From an uncultured Eubacterium sp. (GTDB lineage Bacteria > Bacillota > Clostridia > Lachnospirales > Lachnospiraceae): a stretch of DNA of 64,000 bases. The notes below the pieces were generated by a model. The model had not been told where the DNA came from. It was given only the letters and a program-made list of their open reading frames with translations, and did no database searches. The stretch lies in the NCBI GenBank assembly GCA_910580075.1, contig CAJTVR010000013.1:10528-74527 (forward strand). Direction: 5' to 3'. The translations under genes and the position numbers were made by a program. How positions within the stretch are numbered: the stretch's first letter is position 1; each line of letters begins with the position of its first letter. Shown one piece after another: positions 26,529 through 35,495 of this stretch.

Positions 26529-28028
26529 ATGGGTACTGGAGATAAAAATAATGAGAATAAACTGGCTGCGTACATAGGTATTTCAGGACCAGATACACCA
26601 AAATACCTGCTTGCTAATAATTTTTTGGCAGAATTTTTCCGGGACGATGCGCAGGATTATGAAAAACAGTATACTTATGAAGATTTTCTGAAGAAAAAGA
26701 TTATTTTATGTGAGGAAGATGATGAGAGGAAGAAAGAACAGCTGGAAGAATCTTTTAATAATTTTTTTCGGAGATTTTCCGGGGATGCCCTGATTGTGTC
26801 TAAAAACAGGCATTATTATTTTCCGTTAAAACCACAGATGCTGCGCAGCTCAAAGACAAATCTGCGGCATCTTCTCTACTGTATGATTCCGGGGATTGAA
26901 AATGAAGATGTTTACCATGATGTGCAGATGCGGCTGTATAAGTATTTATACAGCGGGGCAGACGGAGTAAGTTATCTGATGAGTGTGATTTGTGAGGAGA
27001 AGAATTTTGATGAAAGCAGATGGCTAAGGCTGAATAAAAGGAATCATGAATTTGAGATGCTGAAAGAAGGAAATTTTAAAAAGATTTGTGAAAACTTTAA
27101 AGAAGACTTATTCAGACTGCTTGGGCATCCGTTTTTTATCCGTCTGGATTTTTATAAGCGTTATGATTATCTGGCTACTTTATTAAACTTTTATGTTGTA
27201 CAGTTTATTATCAATAAAAAAACAGTTGGTGTGAACAAAGGCTATGTGCTCTGCCAGGGTTCCAGCCATCTGGCAAAATGCGAGGCATACCACCGGGCCT
27301 GCGTACAGAATTACGCAGAAATCCGTTTTGTATTCCAGACAGAACTGAAGCAGTTTTATATTGAATGTTTAGCAGAAAAGCAAAGTGATAATCATGTTTG
27401 TGTTGTAAATGAGAAAGACAATATTTTTGTAAAAATCAAAGAGAATGAACAAGTAGAATTTATTAAGTTTGTAAGAACAGTCTTTCATTCTAGTTTTAAT
27501 GAAGAAGCAAAATTGTCTTTTTATCCGTCAATCCGGAAGGTATTTGCTTTAGAGGGAATCAGCGATAAGACATATTCTGTGGAAGAATTTGTCATGTACT
27601 ATATTGATTTCAGCAGTGCGAGAAAGGGATCTACACTGACCAAAATTTCTTCTGCGCTGAATACCTGCGGAAAAGATATCTCCTTTGTGTTTCCCAAAAC
27701 ACGTTCAAAACATAAATATTTTGCACTGTCTCCGTTACTGCTGGATTTTTTTGTCAGGCTGTATCTTGCGAAAGAAATGAGTTCTTATGCATACCTGGAT
27801 AATTTTCTATCCTTTTTGCAGGAACGGTATGGAATCTGTATTCAGAAAAATGAGCGTATGGATAAGATATTAAAAAACCTGCATGTGAAAGTCCCGTTTC
27901 AGGAGTTCAGGGAGAATGAGCGGGCTTTGATTGAAAATTTAGATGAAATTAACTGCCTGATTCGTCTTTCTGACAGCGGGTATGTAATCACTCTTCCGGA
28001 AGAGAAAGGAGAATTTATTCTTTTATGA
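26529..28028 (+). CDS. Operon gene 2: unknown protein, possibly DptG-like
   Basis: A 499-residue protein of no family I can name. It starts KLAAYIGISGPDTPKYLLANNFLAEFF and is rich in Lys, Phe and Tyr, with no signal peptide, membrane segment or nucleotide loop. The last 40 residues (ENLDEINCLIRLSDSGYVITLP) look like a winged-helix wing. In the Dpt system an ATPase (F) is followed by a similar-sized partner (G), so a DptG-like partner role is a positional inference. GAGGG at 26518-26522 serves ATG 26529. Its stop overlaps the next start by 4 bases (ATGA), so fixed-ratio expression with gene 3 is likely. Confidence 0.4.
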   Translation: MGTGDKNNENKLAAYIGISGPDTPKYLLANNFLAEFFRDDAQDYEKQYTYEDFLKKKIILCEEDDERKKEQLEESFNNFFRRFSGDALIVSKNRHYYFPLKPQMLRSSKTNLRHLLYCMIPGIENEDVYHDVQMRLYKYLYSGADGVSYLMSVICEEKNFDESRWLRLNKRNHEFEMLKEGNFKKICENFKEDLFRLLGHPFFIRLDFYKRYDYLATLLNFYVVQFIINKKTVGVNKGYVLCQGSSHLAKCEAYHRACVQNYAEIRFVFQTELKQFYIECLAEKQSDNHVCVVNEKDNIFVKIKENEQVEFIKFVRTVFHSSFNEEAKLSFYPSIRKVFALEGISDKTYSVEEFVMYYIDFSSARKGSTLTKISSALNTCGKDISFVFPKTRSKHKYFALSPLLLDFFVRLYLAKEMSSYAYLDNFLSFLQERYGICIQKNERMDKILKNLHVKVPFQEFRENERALIENLDEINCLIRLSDSGYVITLPEEKGEFILL

Positions 28029-30934
28029 CAACAAAGTTTATCAGATATATGCAGAGGTACCTGGAACTGCTTACGGACGGACAAAAAGAATTTTTTATTG
28101 CGATTGTAGATATAGATAAGAGTCTGTCGGAAAAATTTTTACAGCAGAAAGCAGATTATGCAATGGCATGGTTTGACCGGAAAGAGTATTCGCAGGCTGT
28201 TGTACTGCGTAATGACAAAAGTATATCCAGAATAGTGCTTTTTTCCAGTGACAGTGTTAAAATGATTGATTCTTTAAAAGATTTTATAGAATATCCTGCA
28301 ATTCCCGAAGATAAGAATATGTTCTGGGAATGCCTGTCGGCTGCATTTGATGCGAAACTGGATAAATATTGCAAAAAACTGCTTGAAACGGTAATGGAAT
28401 ACAGGCGGGTTTCACTGGAAGAGCAGCTCAGCTATCTGGACTCCTGCGTAGATGAAAAAAGCGGAAATTTTATCTTTGAACATATGGCAGATCATTTGTA
28501 CCAGCTGGAATTATGGACGTTTGATAAAGCAGAAAAGGCAAAGAATAAGACTAAATTAAGAAAGCTGATACGGAATTCAGATGCTTTGCTTGCTGAAGCA
28601 AGACTGATGAGTGGAATTACGCAGAAAAAAATAGATTTTCCGCCCAGGAAACGAAAAATGATTCTTCAATCCCTTTCTAAAAATGATTTTAGAACCATAT
28701 TTGAAAAGGTTAAATATGATGAACAAATGGAGCAGCTGTTTAAAGGCAGCGTACGCACTCGCAAAGATCTTCCACACGAAAAGCTGGAAGAACATGTGTA
28801 TGAAAATTCTTACGAGTATGCGATGCAGGTAAAGCTGAAAGAATCAATGGAGGAAATTGAAAAAGATTTCATAGAAGATGATGAAAAAGATGGAAGAAAT
28901 AATGATCAGACTGAGAATGAGATATTGCAGGACAGTATGCAGAAGTTTTGTTATCAGGATGACCAGAGGATAGAGGCCGAATTCCAGGAAATAACAGATG
29001 AAATGGAGCGGTTAAGTCTTACTAATGAAAAAAAGAAATTATTGAAGCAGCAAATTGCAGAGATTAAGCAGAATTTTCTGGAAGCAAAAACTGAAGGAGG
29101 CAAATGTACGCCTGCATGTCTGTGGAATTATGCACGGAGCCAGAAAAAATTTGTTAAGAGTTATTTTGCATTGTTGGGCAAATGCATAGCAGATATGGGA
29201 ATTGCAAGAATGTGTGTAGGTGAGCAGTTTTTAAGCCGGCTGCAAAACATATTCTGCGATAATGAGGAAAATGGATTGATAAAGATGCCTTTTTATCATC
29301 CTCTGGCTGGATTTTATTTTATCAAACTTCAAAAAAAATATGAAACATTCAGAAAGCTGTTAGACGTACAGACGGGTGAATTTGGGGAACAGGCAGTCTG
29401 GGCGCTGATCGAAAAAGAAAGAATGAAATTCCCGGTCCGGTATATGCTTTATAAGGAAGAACTGTACCAGCTGGATTACAGCAGCTTAAAAAATATGGAT
29501 GGGTATATTTTATTTGAGCGGAACCAGGAGAATACCTCTGGTTCATGGGTAAATATCCGTCTTTTGAATGATGATTTGCTGGATTATTTGAATCGTCAGA
29601 ATTATCTGGCAGAAATACAGGTGACGATTGTAGATATTAACGATATAAAAGAAATTACGTCTATGATAAACAGGCTGAAAAATTTTGCTGCATCTGAAAA
29701 GAGCATGGTGCATAAAGTTGTTTTAAATATTGTCAGCAGCAAAGAGGAAGAATTAAAAAAGCAGCTTCAGGAAAACATGGAGATAGATCTGGACTATCCG
29801 CAGGTTTTATTCCGTTTTGCAAAAGAAAAGTATATGAATGGACAGCAGTATGATATGGAACGGATCATTCAGGATTCAGATCTTTTGTTTTTGGCAGACA
29901 GCAGTTTATTATATCAGAAACCGAGGCTGAAAGAATGGACCAGTGAGCCAAACCGTCTGATAATCGCTTTTGAGCAGTTTGATCCGGGAAAGTTACCAGA
30001 AGAAGAACAGGATCAGATATTGGAAGTCATGTGGGACAGTATGCATTATATGGAGCAGGAGCAGGGTGTGAAGCTGTCGTTTTGGGATACTAAGGAACTA
30101 AACCAGTCCCTGCTGAATCTGATACGAAAAGAAGTAAGGGACGATCCGCACCGTACAGTAGTGATCCTTTCTTCAAATACACAGCTGATGCAGCATCTGT
30201 ATCATCTGCCGGAATTCCAGATGCGTCACAGTATTTTATCCGGACAGGATATGCTGCTGGTTAATTTTCATGCAGGCAGCAGACGCAAGCTGTTAAAAGA
30301 AGACGGGGAAGCATCAGTGACTGTGCCTTTGAAGTCGTTTTTGGAAGGAGTAACGGGTCTGGATGATATAAAATGTGTCCTGTCTGATGAGAATGAGTCA
30401 CCGGAGGTACCGTATCTGACGGTTGCGTACAGGAAAATGAAGATTGTCTTTCTATGTACAGTTTTTGTAAATGCCCAGAAAGAAGAACAGAAATGTAAAA
30501 TACATTATATAGATCTGATGAAAGAGGCTGTACAGCTTTTAGACCAGAGCAGTGCATTTAAAGATGAATTTATTGCGATGCTGTATGAGGGAGCGGACAA
30601 TTATCAGACGGCTTTGATGCTGGATTATATGCATAGGACAAACAGCTGGATTGAAAAGTGTGGATATGAATATAAGCAGGAGCAGAAAAAAGCAAAAACA
30701 GTAAAGTCTGTGGATGCGGTGGATGTAATGCAGTTTCAAAAGATGCTTGCATTTGTAAGAGAGCGGGATAATATTACTGAATTTGACGTATATACATTTA
30801 TGAAGCAGGGCTTATATAAAAAAGAAATGCTTGGACAGTGTATACGTGTGGATCATCAGCTGCATCTGCTGGATCAGGATACACTGGAAAAAATACAGCA
30901 GCTAAATACAAAACTGGAGGAGAAAAATGGGTAA
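28025..30934 (+). CDS. Operon gene 3: large unknown protein, possibly DptH-like scaffold
   Basis: A 969-residue protein, the largest of the operon. Residues 1-270 are mixed. Residues about 270-360 are highly charged and probably coiled coil (ESMEEIEKDFIEDDEKD, then MERLSLTNEKKKLLKQQIAE). The middle holds VTIVDINDIKEITSMINRLK, and later QDSDLLFLADSSLLYQ. The C-terminal 120 residues look like a helical or winged-helix unit (ERDNITEFDVYTFMKQGL). No Walker A or nuclease motif is visible, unlike DptH, which has a C-terminal ATPase. I read it as a scaffold or recognition subunit. The ATG overlaps gene 2, with AAAGGAG about 13 bases upstream. Confidence 0.4.
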   Translation: MTTKFIRYMQRYLELLTDGQKEFFIAIVDIDKSLSEKFLQQKADYAMAWFDRKEYSQAVVLRNDKSISRIVLFSSDSVKMIDSLKDFIEYPAIPEDKNMFWECLSAAFDAKLDKYCKKLLETVMEYRRVSLEEQLSYLDSCVDEKSGNFIFEHMADHLYQLELWTFDKAEKAKNKTKLRKLIRNSDALLAEARLMSGITQKKIDFPPRKRKMILQSLSKNDFRTIFEKVKYDEQMEQLFKGSVRTRKDLPHEKLEEHVYENSYEYAMQVKLKESMEEIEKDFIEDDEKDGRNNDQTENEILQDSMQKFCYQDDQRIEAEFQEITDEMERLSLTNEKKKLLKQQIAEIKQNFLEAKTEGGKCTPACLWNYARSQKKFVKSYFALLGKCIADMGIARMCVGEQFLSRLQNIFCDNEENGLIKMPFYHPLAGFYFIKLQKKYETFRKLLDVQTGEFGEQAVWALIEKERMKFPVRYMLYKEELYQLDYSSLKNMDGYILFERNQENTSGSWVNIRLLNDDLLDYLNRQNYLAEIQVTIVDINDIKEITSMINRLKNFAASEKSMVHKVVLNIVSSKEEELKKQLQENMEIDLDYPQVLFRFAKEKYMNGQQYDMERIIQDSDLLFLADSSLLYQKPRLKEWTSEPNRLIIAFEQFDPGKLPEEEQDQILEVMWDSMHYMEQEQGVKLSFWDTKELNQSLLNLIRKEVRDDPHRTVVILSSNTQLMQHLYHLPEFQMRHSILSGQDMLLVNFHAGSRRKLLKEDGEASVTVPLKSFLEGVTGLDDIKCVLSDENESPEVPYLTVAYRKMKIVFLCTVFVNAQKEEQKCKIHYIDLMKEAVQLLDQSSAFKDEFIAMLYEGADNYQTALMLDYMHRTNSWIEKCGYEYKQEQKKAKTVKSVDAVDVMQFQKMLAFVRERDNITEFDVYTFMKQGLYKKEMLGQCIRVDHQLHLLDQDTLEKIQQLNTKLEEKNG

Positions 30935-31820
30935 CAGTACGAAGAAAAATAAAATTATTATGGTAAATTCATTTAAAGGAGGTACTGGGAAAACTTCGGT
31001 AGCGCTGTCTAATTGTGTACATAACTGTATGTACAGCAAAGAGTATGAGAATGTTTTTTTTATTGATATTGACCGGTTTGGCACGAGTATGGCTTATGCT
31101 CTATTCCAGGATGGAGAGCTGCCGTATTATTTTGAACAATATACAGAAGCCTGTTATGAAAGGGTATGTAATCCGATCAAAGTTGATAAGAAAGGTAACG
31201 GATTTTATGCAGTACTTCTGAATCCGGTTGCAAATCGCAGGCAGGATTATCATGTCAGTGGAAGGTTCTGGGAGCACACCGATATAGGGGGTACAGTTTT
31301 TTATAAAGATTTAATTTCCTTTATGAATAAGTGTATGTCTCAAAGTGTGAGCAATCTGTTTGTGGTAGATTGTTCACCGGGACTGACAGATCTGGAACGC
31401 CAGTTACTGGATGCATTTTATGGAATGCGCCAGAAGGGTACAGTATCAGAAATAGAGGAGCTTTATGTTACAACTTTTGATGCTTCTCAGATTCGAAAGA
31501 CAGTTGATTGTCTGAACGACAATAGGGGCTTTTTACACAGAGGAAACCGGAATGTCAGTATTGTATTGAATGATCTGCATAACTGGGAGGAAAATTCATC
31601 TGACAGTCACTTTGATTGGAGAAAAAATGCCTCGGATATTTTAAAGGGGCTGAAAGATAGTGAGTGTGTGAAAATAAGATATAAAAAATTTGAAAAGGAT
31701 CAGTTAATGGTCAGCATGATCGACAGCCAGAAAAAAATGACTGATGCTATCTATGCATTTGTATTGCTGCAGGAGTACAGGGAAGATTTTTATTCAGAGA
31801 AGTCAGGTCATGAGGATTGA
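30927..31820 (+). CDS. Operon gene 4: ParA/MinD-like ATPase
   Basis: A 297-residue SIMIBI-class ATPase. The deviant Walker A is KGGTGKTS (residues 17-24), the A-prime region is FFIDIDRFGTS (44-54), and Walker B is LFVVDCSPGLTD with Asp148. Such proteins dimerise on ATP and position DNA, proteins or complexes. No parB-like gene or parS-like repeat is near, so plasmid partition is unlikely, and a role as an activating or assembling switch inside the operon is more plausible. GGAGGAG stands just before ATG 30927, which overlaps gene 3 by 8 bases. Nineteen bases separate it from gene 5. Confidence 0.7.
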   Translation: MGNSTKKNKIIMVNSFKGGTGKTSVALSNCVHNCMYSKEYENVFFIDIDRFGTSMAYALFQDGELPYYFEQYTEACYERVCNPIKVDKKGNGFYAVLLNPVANRRQDYHVSGRFWEHTDIGGTVFYKDLISFMNKCMSQSVSNLFVVDCSPGLTDLERQLLDAFYGMRQKGTVSEIEELYVTTFDASQIRKTVDCLNDNRGFLHRGNRNVSIVLNDLHNWEENSSDSHFDWRKNASDILKGLKDSECVKIRYKKFEKDQLMVSMIDSQKKMTDAIYAFVLLQEYREDFYSEKSGHED

Positions 31821-31839
31821 TTTATAGAAAGGATGCGGA

Positions 31840-33417
31840 ATGAAAAGAAGTTTAAATGGGAGAAAATTAGATGATAATAAGATGTATGATTTTTTTCAGG
31901 AAGAAGCTAAGGCGGTTTTTTTAGAATTTTCTGAAAGGAAAGGTTCAGAATATAAACCCCCGGTACGTCAGATTACACAGGAAGGAATTTCAAAAATTTA
32001 TAACAGCCTGCGGGTAATGTATAACAAGGAAGATTCCGTTCAGGAAATCTGCCTGATTGATAATTTATCCGAGATACTTAGCAGCTCCGTGGATATAAAA
32101 GGTATGGAACATCTTCTGATCAATAATTATGCAGCAATAGAAAATAGTATCTTTCTTGAGCATTCTTCTGAGGGTTCGCCAAAAAGAATTCGTGAACATT
32201 ATAAACATCAGTTTCGCAATGCTTATCTGGGACTTGTACTTTTAAGGGATTTTCATTTGGATGATTGTATCGAAAGCTGTATCTTAGATAAAAAGAATGA
32301 ATATGACCGTTTGATTTTATCTGCTGTATCTGAGAATAGAGAGCAGCTAAAAGAAATAATTTATAAAAGTTTTCTGGTTAGTGCACTGTTTCATGATATA
32401 GGCTATCCGTTAGCTTATTATTTTCGAACAGCTGATGAGATTCACCAGTTTACGCCGTTCTTTAAAATTGTAAATCCTGCAGTTAAAACAGTGTTCGCAG
32501 AAATTAAGGCATTGCTGAACAATAGCTGGCTGTTTCGGACGGTAGAATGTGAGGAAATAAGAAAAAAATACGAATCTAACGATCACGGATGTTTTTCAGC
32601 TATTAGTTTTTTAATGAATTTTTATTTTTCTGGCGTAATATATACGCTGGATGGGAAAGAGCAGTGTATTGTGGAAATGGCGGCTGTTGCAATCTATAAG
32701 CATACAAATCGTTATGATGAAAATAATCGAATGGTTTTTTGCTGTGATCCGCTTTCTTATTTTTTAAGGATGTGCGATGACTTGCAGGAATGGCAGAGAT
32801 TTTTAGTCATTATTGAGGATACACATAATTATTTACAGTGCAGCAAATGTGGAAAGATCATCCATCAGTCAGAGCATGACAAACGCATCTATCAGTGCGG
32901 CTGTGGAAAACAGTTTCTAAAAATTACACAGATGGAAAACAAGAAGATGAATTATATTGATATATGTGGCGGTATGGAAATAACAAATGATGGGGGAGAG
33001 ATTCATATTTATTTGGAGTATGACTATTTCCGGATGATTGAATTGCTGCTGAGTGATTATGAAGCAGTTATTTACCGGGACAAGGGGTTAAAGAATGTTG
33101 AAAATATGCTGAAATGCCAGAATGGTCTGCCGGATATCAGGCTGCATTATTTTTTATCGAATAATCCGGCTGAAATTATTAAACAGATGTGGAAACGGTC
33201 GCAAAAAAAGGAAGCAGATTTTGTGAATTGGATGAACAGACAGCAGAATAAGGATGAATTGAGAGAATTTTTAGATATATGTAATGAAAAGCTGGAAAAT
33301 AAATCATTTGGAAGGGAGATAGAAAAAAATACAGTAAAATATGCTGGAGCTGCGAAAAAATTTGCCAAAAAGTATCTGGGTGAGATTTATACTTTATGGA
33401 AGTTTTTATACACATGA
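31840..33417 (+). CDS. Operon gene 5: HD-domain protein with zinc ribbon
   Basis: A 525-residue protein. Metal-binding residues of an HD phosphohydrolase appear in order: His123 (EHYKHQFRNAYLGLVLL), His185-Asp186 (SALFHDIGYPL), His249 (NDHGCFSAI), His288 (AVAIYKHTNRY) and Asp313 (FLRMCDDLQEW). A four-cysteine zinc ribbon follows: Cys334-x2-Cys337 and Cys353-x-Cys355. HD enzymes remove phosphates from nucleotides, cyclic nucleotides or dNTPs, so it could make, destroy or answer to a nucleotide signal, or deplete dNTPs. The full ligand set suggests it is active. Next to a ParA-like ATPase and a GHKL ATPase this is unusual. Base use is clearly AT-rich compared with the flanking metabolic genes. 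Confidence 0.65.
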   Translation: MKRSLNGRKLDDNKMYDFFQEEAKAVFLEFSERKGSEYKPPVRQITQEGISKIYNSLRVMYNKEDSVQEICLIDNLSEILSSSVDIKGMEHLLINNYAAIENSIFLEHSSEGSPKRIREHYKHQFRNAYLGLVLLRDFHLDDCIESCILDKKNEYDRLILSAVSENREQLKEIIYKSFLVSALFHDIGYPLAYYFRTADEIHQFTPFFKIVNPAVKTVFAEIKALLNNSWLFRTVECEEIRKKYESNDHGCFSAISFLMNFYFSGVIYTLDGKEQCIVEMAAVAIYKHTNRYDENNRMVFCCDPLSYFLRMCDDLQEWQRFLVIIEDTHNYLQCSKCGKIIHQSEHDKRIYQCGCGKQFLKITQMENKKMNYIDICGGMEITNDGGEIHIYLEYDYFRMIELLLSDYEAVIYRDKGLKNVENMLKCQNGLPDIRLHYFLSNNPAEIIKQMWKRSQKKEADFVNWMNRQQNKDELREFLDICNEKLENKSFGREIEKNTVKYAGAAKKFAKKYLGEIYTLWKFLYT

Positions 33418-33539
33418 TGAACCGGGTGTTTGTGGCATTAAAGCATTGAAGCAGACGAGAGCTGGATGATAGTACCATCCGACATAATATGATGTCTTTT
33501 CATGCAGCTGAATACAGAAGAACAGGAATGGGGAACAGT
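33418..33539 (+). other. 122-base gap between operon genes 5 and 6
   Basis: This is the only real gap in the operon. It holds a short GGATG/CATCC hairpin around 33466-33482 but no convincing promoter or terminator. It may mark the joint between two modules, genes 1-5 and genes 6-8. Confidence 0.35.
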
Positions 33540-35495
33540 ATGATGAAATGGAATTTTCCAAGCAATAATTATGGAGAAGTAAATGGAATCGGCCAGGCTG
33601 GCATTGAAACATTTAAAGGGACTCCTTATAAATCACTGGCAAGAGAAATCTGCCAGAATTCATTAGATGCCAGGGCTTATGCTGATAAACCGGTTATGAT
33701 AGAGTTTTCAGATTCGCGTCTTTGCATGGAAGAGATACCGGATTTTCAGAAATTGAAACAGGCATTGGAACTGTGCAGAGATTTTTGGAAAAAGCAGAAG
33801 AATAAAAAGACAATTGATTTTTTTGAAAAAGCTGTTCTGGAAGCTTCAAAAGAAACAGTATCTGTTTTGCGGATTAGTGATTCAAATACTATAGGGCTGA
33901 CAGGTTCAGATCAGGATTATAATACACCATGGCAGAATCTTGTAAAAGCATCAGGTGTTTCTGATAAGGGAGAAAATTCTGGCGGAAGTTTTGGAATTGG
34001 AAAATCGGCAGCTTATGCATGTTCTGTTTTTCGCACAGTTTTTTATGCAACCAAAGATGAGAATGGACTGGAGGCCAGCCAGGGAGTTGCACGTCTTGTA
34101 TCATTTATACCTGAAATATCTGATTCTGATCAGGATGCAGACTGTATCACAACTGGAATTGGTTACTGTGGAGAACCGCATAGAAACCGGGCAGTATCTG
34201 AGTGTATTTCTCTTGATCATCAGTTTAAAAGAACAGAAGCTGGAACAGATGTTTATATTTTAGGATTTATGAATAAGAAGGGCTGGGAGTATGATATTGT
34301 ATCATCAGTTCTGGACGATTTTTTAATAGCGGTGTTTTATGGCACGTTATTAGTTAAGATAGGTAATGTAACGATTTCAAAAAAGACTCTTCCTGATATT
34401 GTAGAAAAGTATAGAGATTCTGCACCAATGGCATATAATTATTATCAGACTCTGGTTTCAGGGGAAGCCAGGACGATAGAGCATCACTTTGAAAATCTGG
34501 GGGATATCGAACTGCATGTGCTGATTCAGTGCGGACTGCATCGCCGCGTTTTCATGAGCAGGAGTAACGGAATGAAAGTCTTTGATCAGAAAAACTTTCC
34601 AAGCTCGATTCAGTTTGCAGGAATATGTATTCTAAAAGATAGCGGAATCAATTCCTATTTTAGAGAGATGGAAAATCCGCAGCATTCAGCATGGGAACCG
34701 GAACGTCATAGCAAGCCGGCAGAAGCTAAGAAATACAGGCAGGCGCTGCTGCGGTTTATAAAAGAAACGGTTTTAAGTTTAGGGCGAAAGACAGCTGTTG
34801 CCGAAATAGATGCGCAAGGCGTTGGAGATTTTCTTCCAGATGATATTACCGAAGATGCGGGCAGTAACAGGAAAGAGGCACTATCGGATAAAACAAAAAG
34901 TATAGATCTGAGCCTGTCTGAAGCAAAGAATATCCAAAAAGGCTGGGAAACAGTGATGAAAAAAGAAGGATCTGATCACATAGACGATTTTGGAGAAGTT
35001 TTAGAAGAAGAGTATGGCGATTCTGGCAGTAAGGATTATAGCAATGGAAATGAAACAGGTTTAAAACAAGGTACAAATTATGGCGGAGGGGATGGATCCG
35101 GTCCGGGAAAAAATGGAGATGGTCCGAACCGTTATGACAGTGGAATGCCTGAAACGAATGAAAGTGAAATTGTGCGGACGAGATATGAAATACATACAAT
35201 TGCTGTGCGGCTGATATTAAAAGATGCGTCATGTAATAGATACAAACTGATTTTTATTCCAGAAAAAACAGCTGGCAGAGGGTATTTACAAATAAAACTT
35301 TCCGGTGAGCAGAGCAGCTTTGATGTTAATATAAATAGTGCTTTTAATTGCATGACATCTGAAAAAATGGATGTTTCCAGAAATAAGATATTTCTCAGTA
35401 ATATTATTAAAAATAACAGGATGATTGTCGAATTTGAGGTTGATTATTCTGAACGCAGTTCGATGGAGGCAAGGCTCTATGGATATAAAATATAA
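33540..35495 (+). CDS. Operon gene 6: GHKL (Hsp90/MutL-fold) ATPase
   Basis: A 651-residue protein with a Bergerat ATP-binding fold. The N-terminus reads MKWNFPSNNYGEVNGI and then GIETFKGTPYKSLAREICQN, with the N-box Glu36-x3-Asn40 followed by SLDAR. The ATP-lid side shows VLRISDSNTIGLTG (G1 box) and GGSFGIGKSAAYA (G2 box, 148-160). The C-terminal third is beta-rich after a disordered Gly/Asn stretch (GGGDGSGPGKNGDG). GHKL ATPases of MORC/MutL type occur in restriction-like systems as ATP-gated clamps or structural engines. ATG 33540 (or 33543) follows GGGGAA at 33530-33535; the frame is open to 33489 without a better site. It overlaps gene 7 by 17 bases. Confidence 0.7.
   Translation: MMKWNFPSNNYGEVNGIGQAGIETFKGTPYKSLAREICQNSLDARAYADKPVMIEFSDSRLCMEEIPDFQKLKQALELCRDFWKKQKNKKTIDFFEKAVLEASKETVSVLRISDSNTIGLTGSDQDYNTPWQNLVKASGVSDKGENSGGSFGIGKSAAYACSVFRTVFYATKDENGLEASQGVARLVSFIPEISDSDQDADCITTGIGYCGEPHRNRAVSECISLDHQFKRTEAGTDVYILGFMNKKGWEYDIVSSVLDDFLIAVFYGTLLVKIGNVTISKKTLPDIVEKYRDSAPMAYNYYQTLVSGEARTIEHHFENLGDIELHVLIQCGLHRRVFMSRSNGMKVFDQKNFPSSIQFAGICILKDSGINSYFREMENPQHSAWEPERHSKPAEAKKYRQALLRFIKETVLSLGRKTAVAEIDAQGVGDFLPDDITEDAGSNRKEALSDKTKSIDLSLSEAKNIQKGWETVMKKEGSDHIDDFGEVLEEEYGDSGSKDYSNGNETGLKQGTNYGGGDGSGPGKNGDGPNRYDSGMPETNESEIVRTRYEIHTIAVRLILKDASCNRYKLIFIPEKTAGRGYLQIKLSGEQSSFDVNINSAFNCMTSEKMDVSRNKIFLSNIIKNNRMIVEFEVDYSERSSMEARLYGYKI

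Noticed and set aside
24973..30934. Ordinary DptFGH restriction set
   Set aside because: Likeness is weak, gene 3 shows no ATPase motif, and no dnd genes are present, so I report it only as a possible distant relation.
30927..31820. Plasmid-type partition locus
   Set aside because: No ParB-like partner or parS repeats; the gene is embedded in a larger operon.
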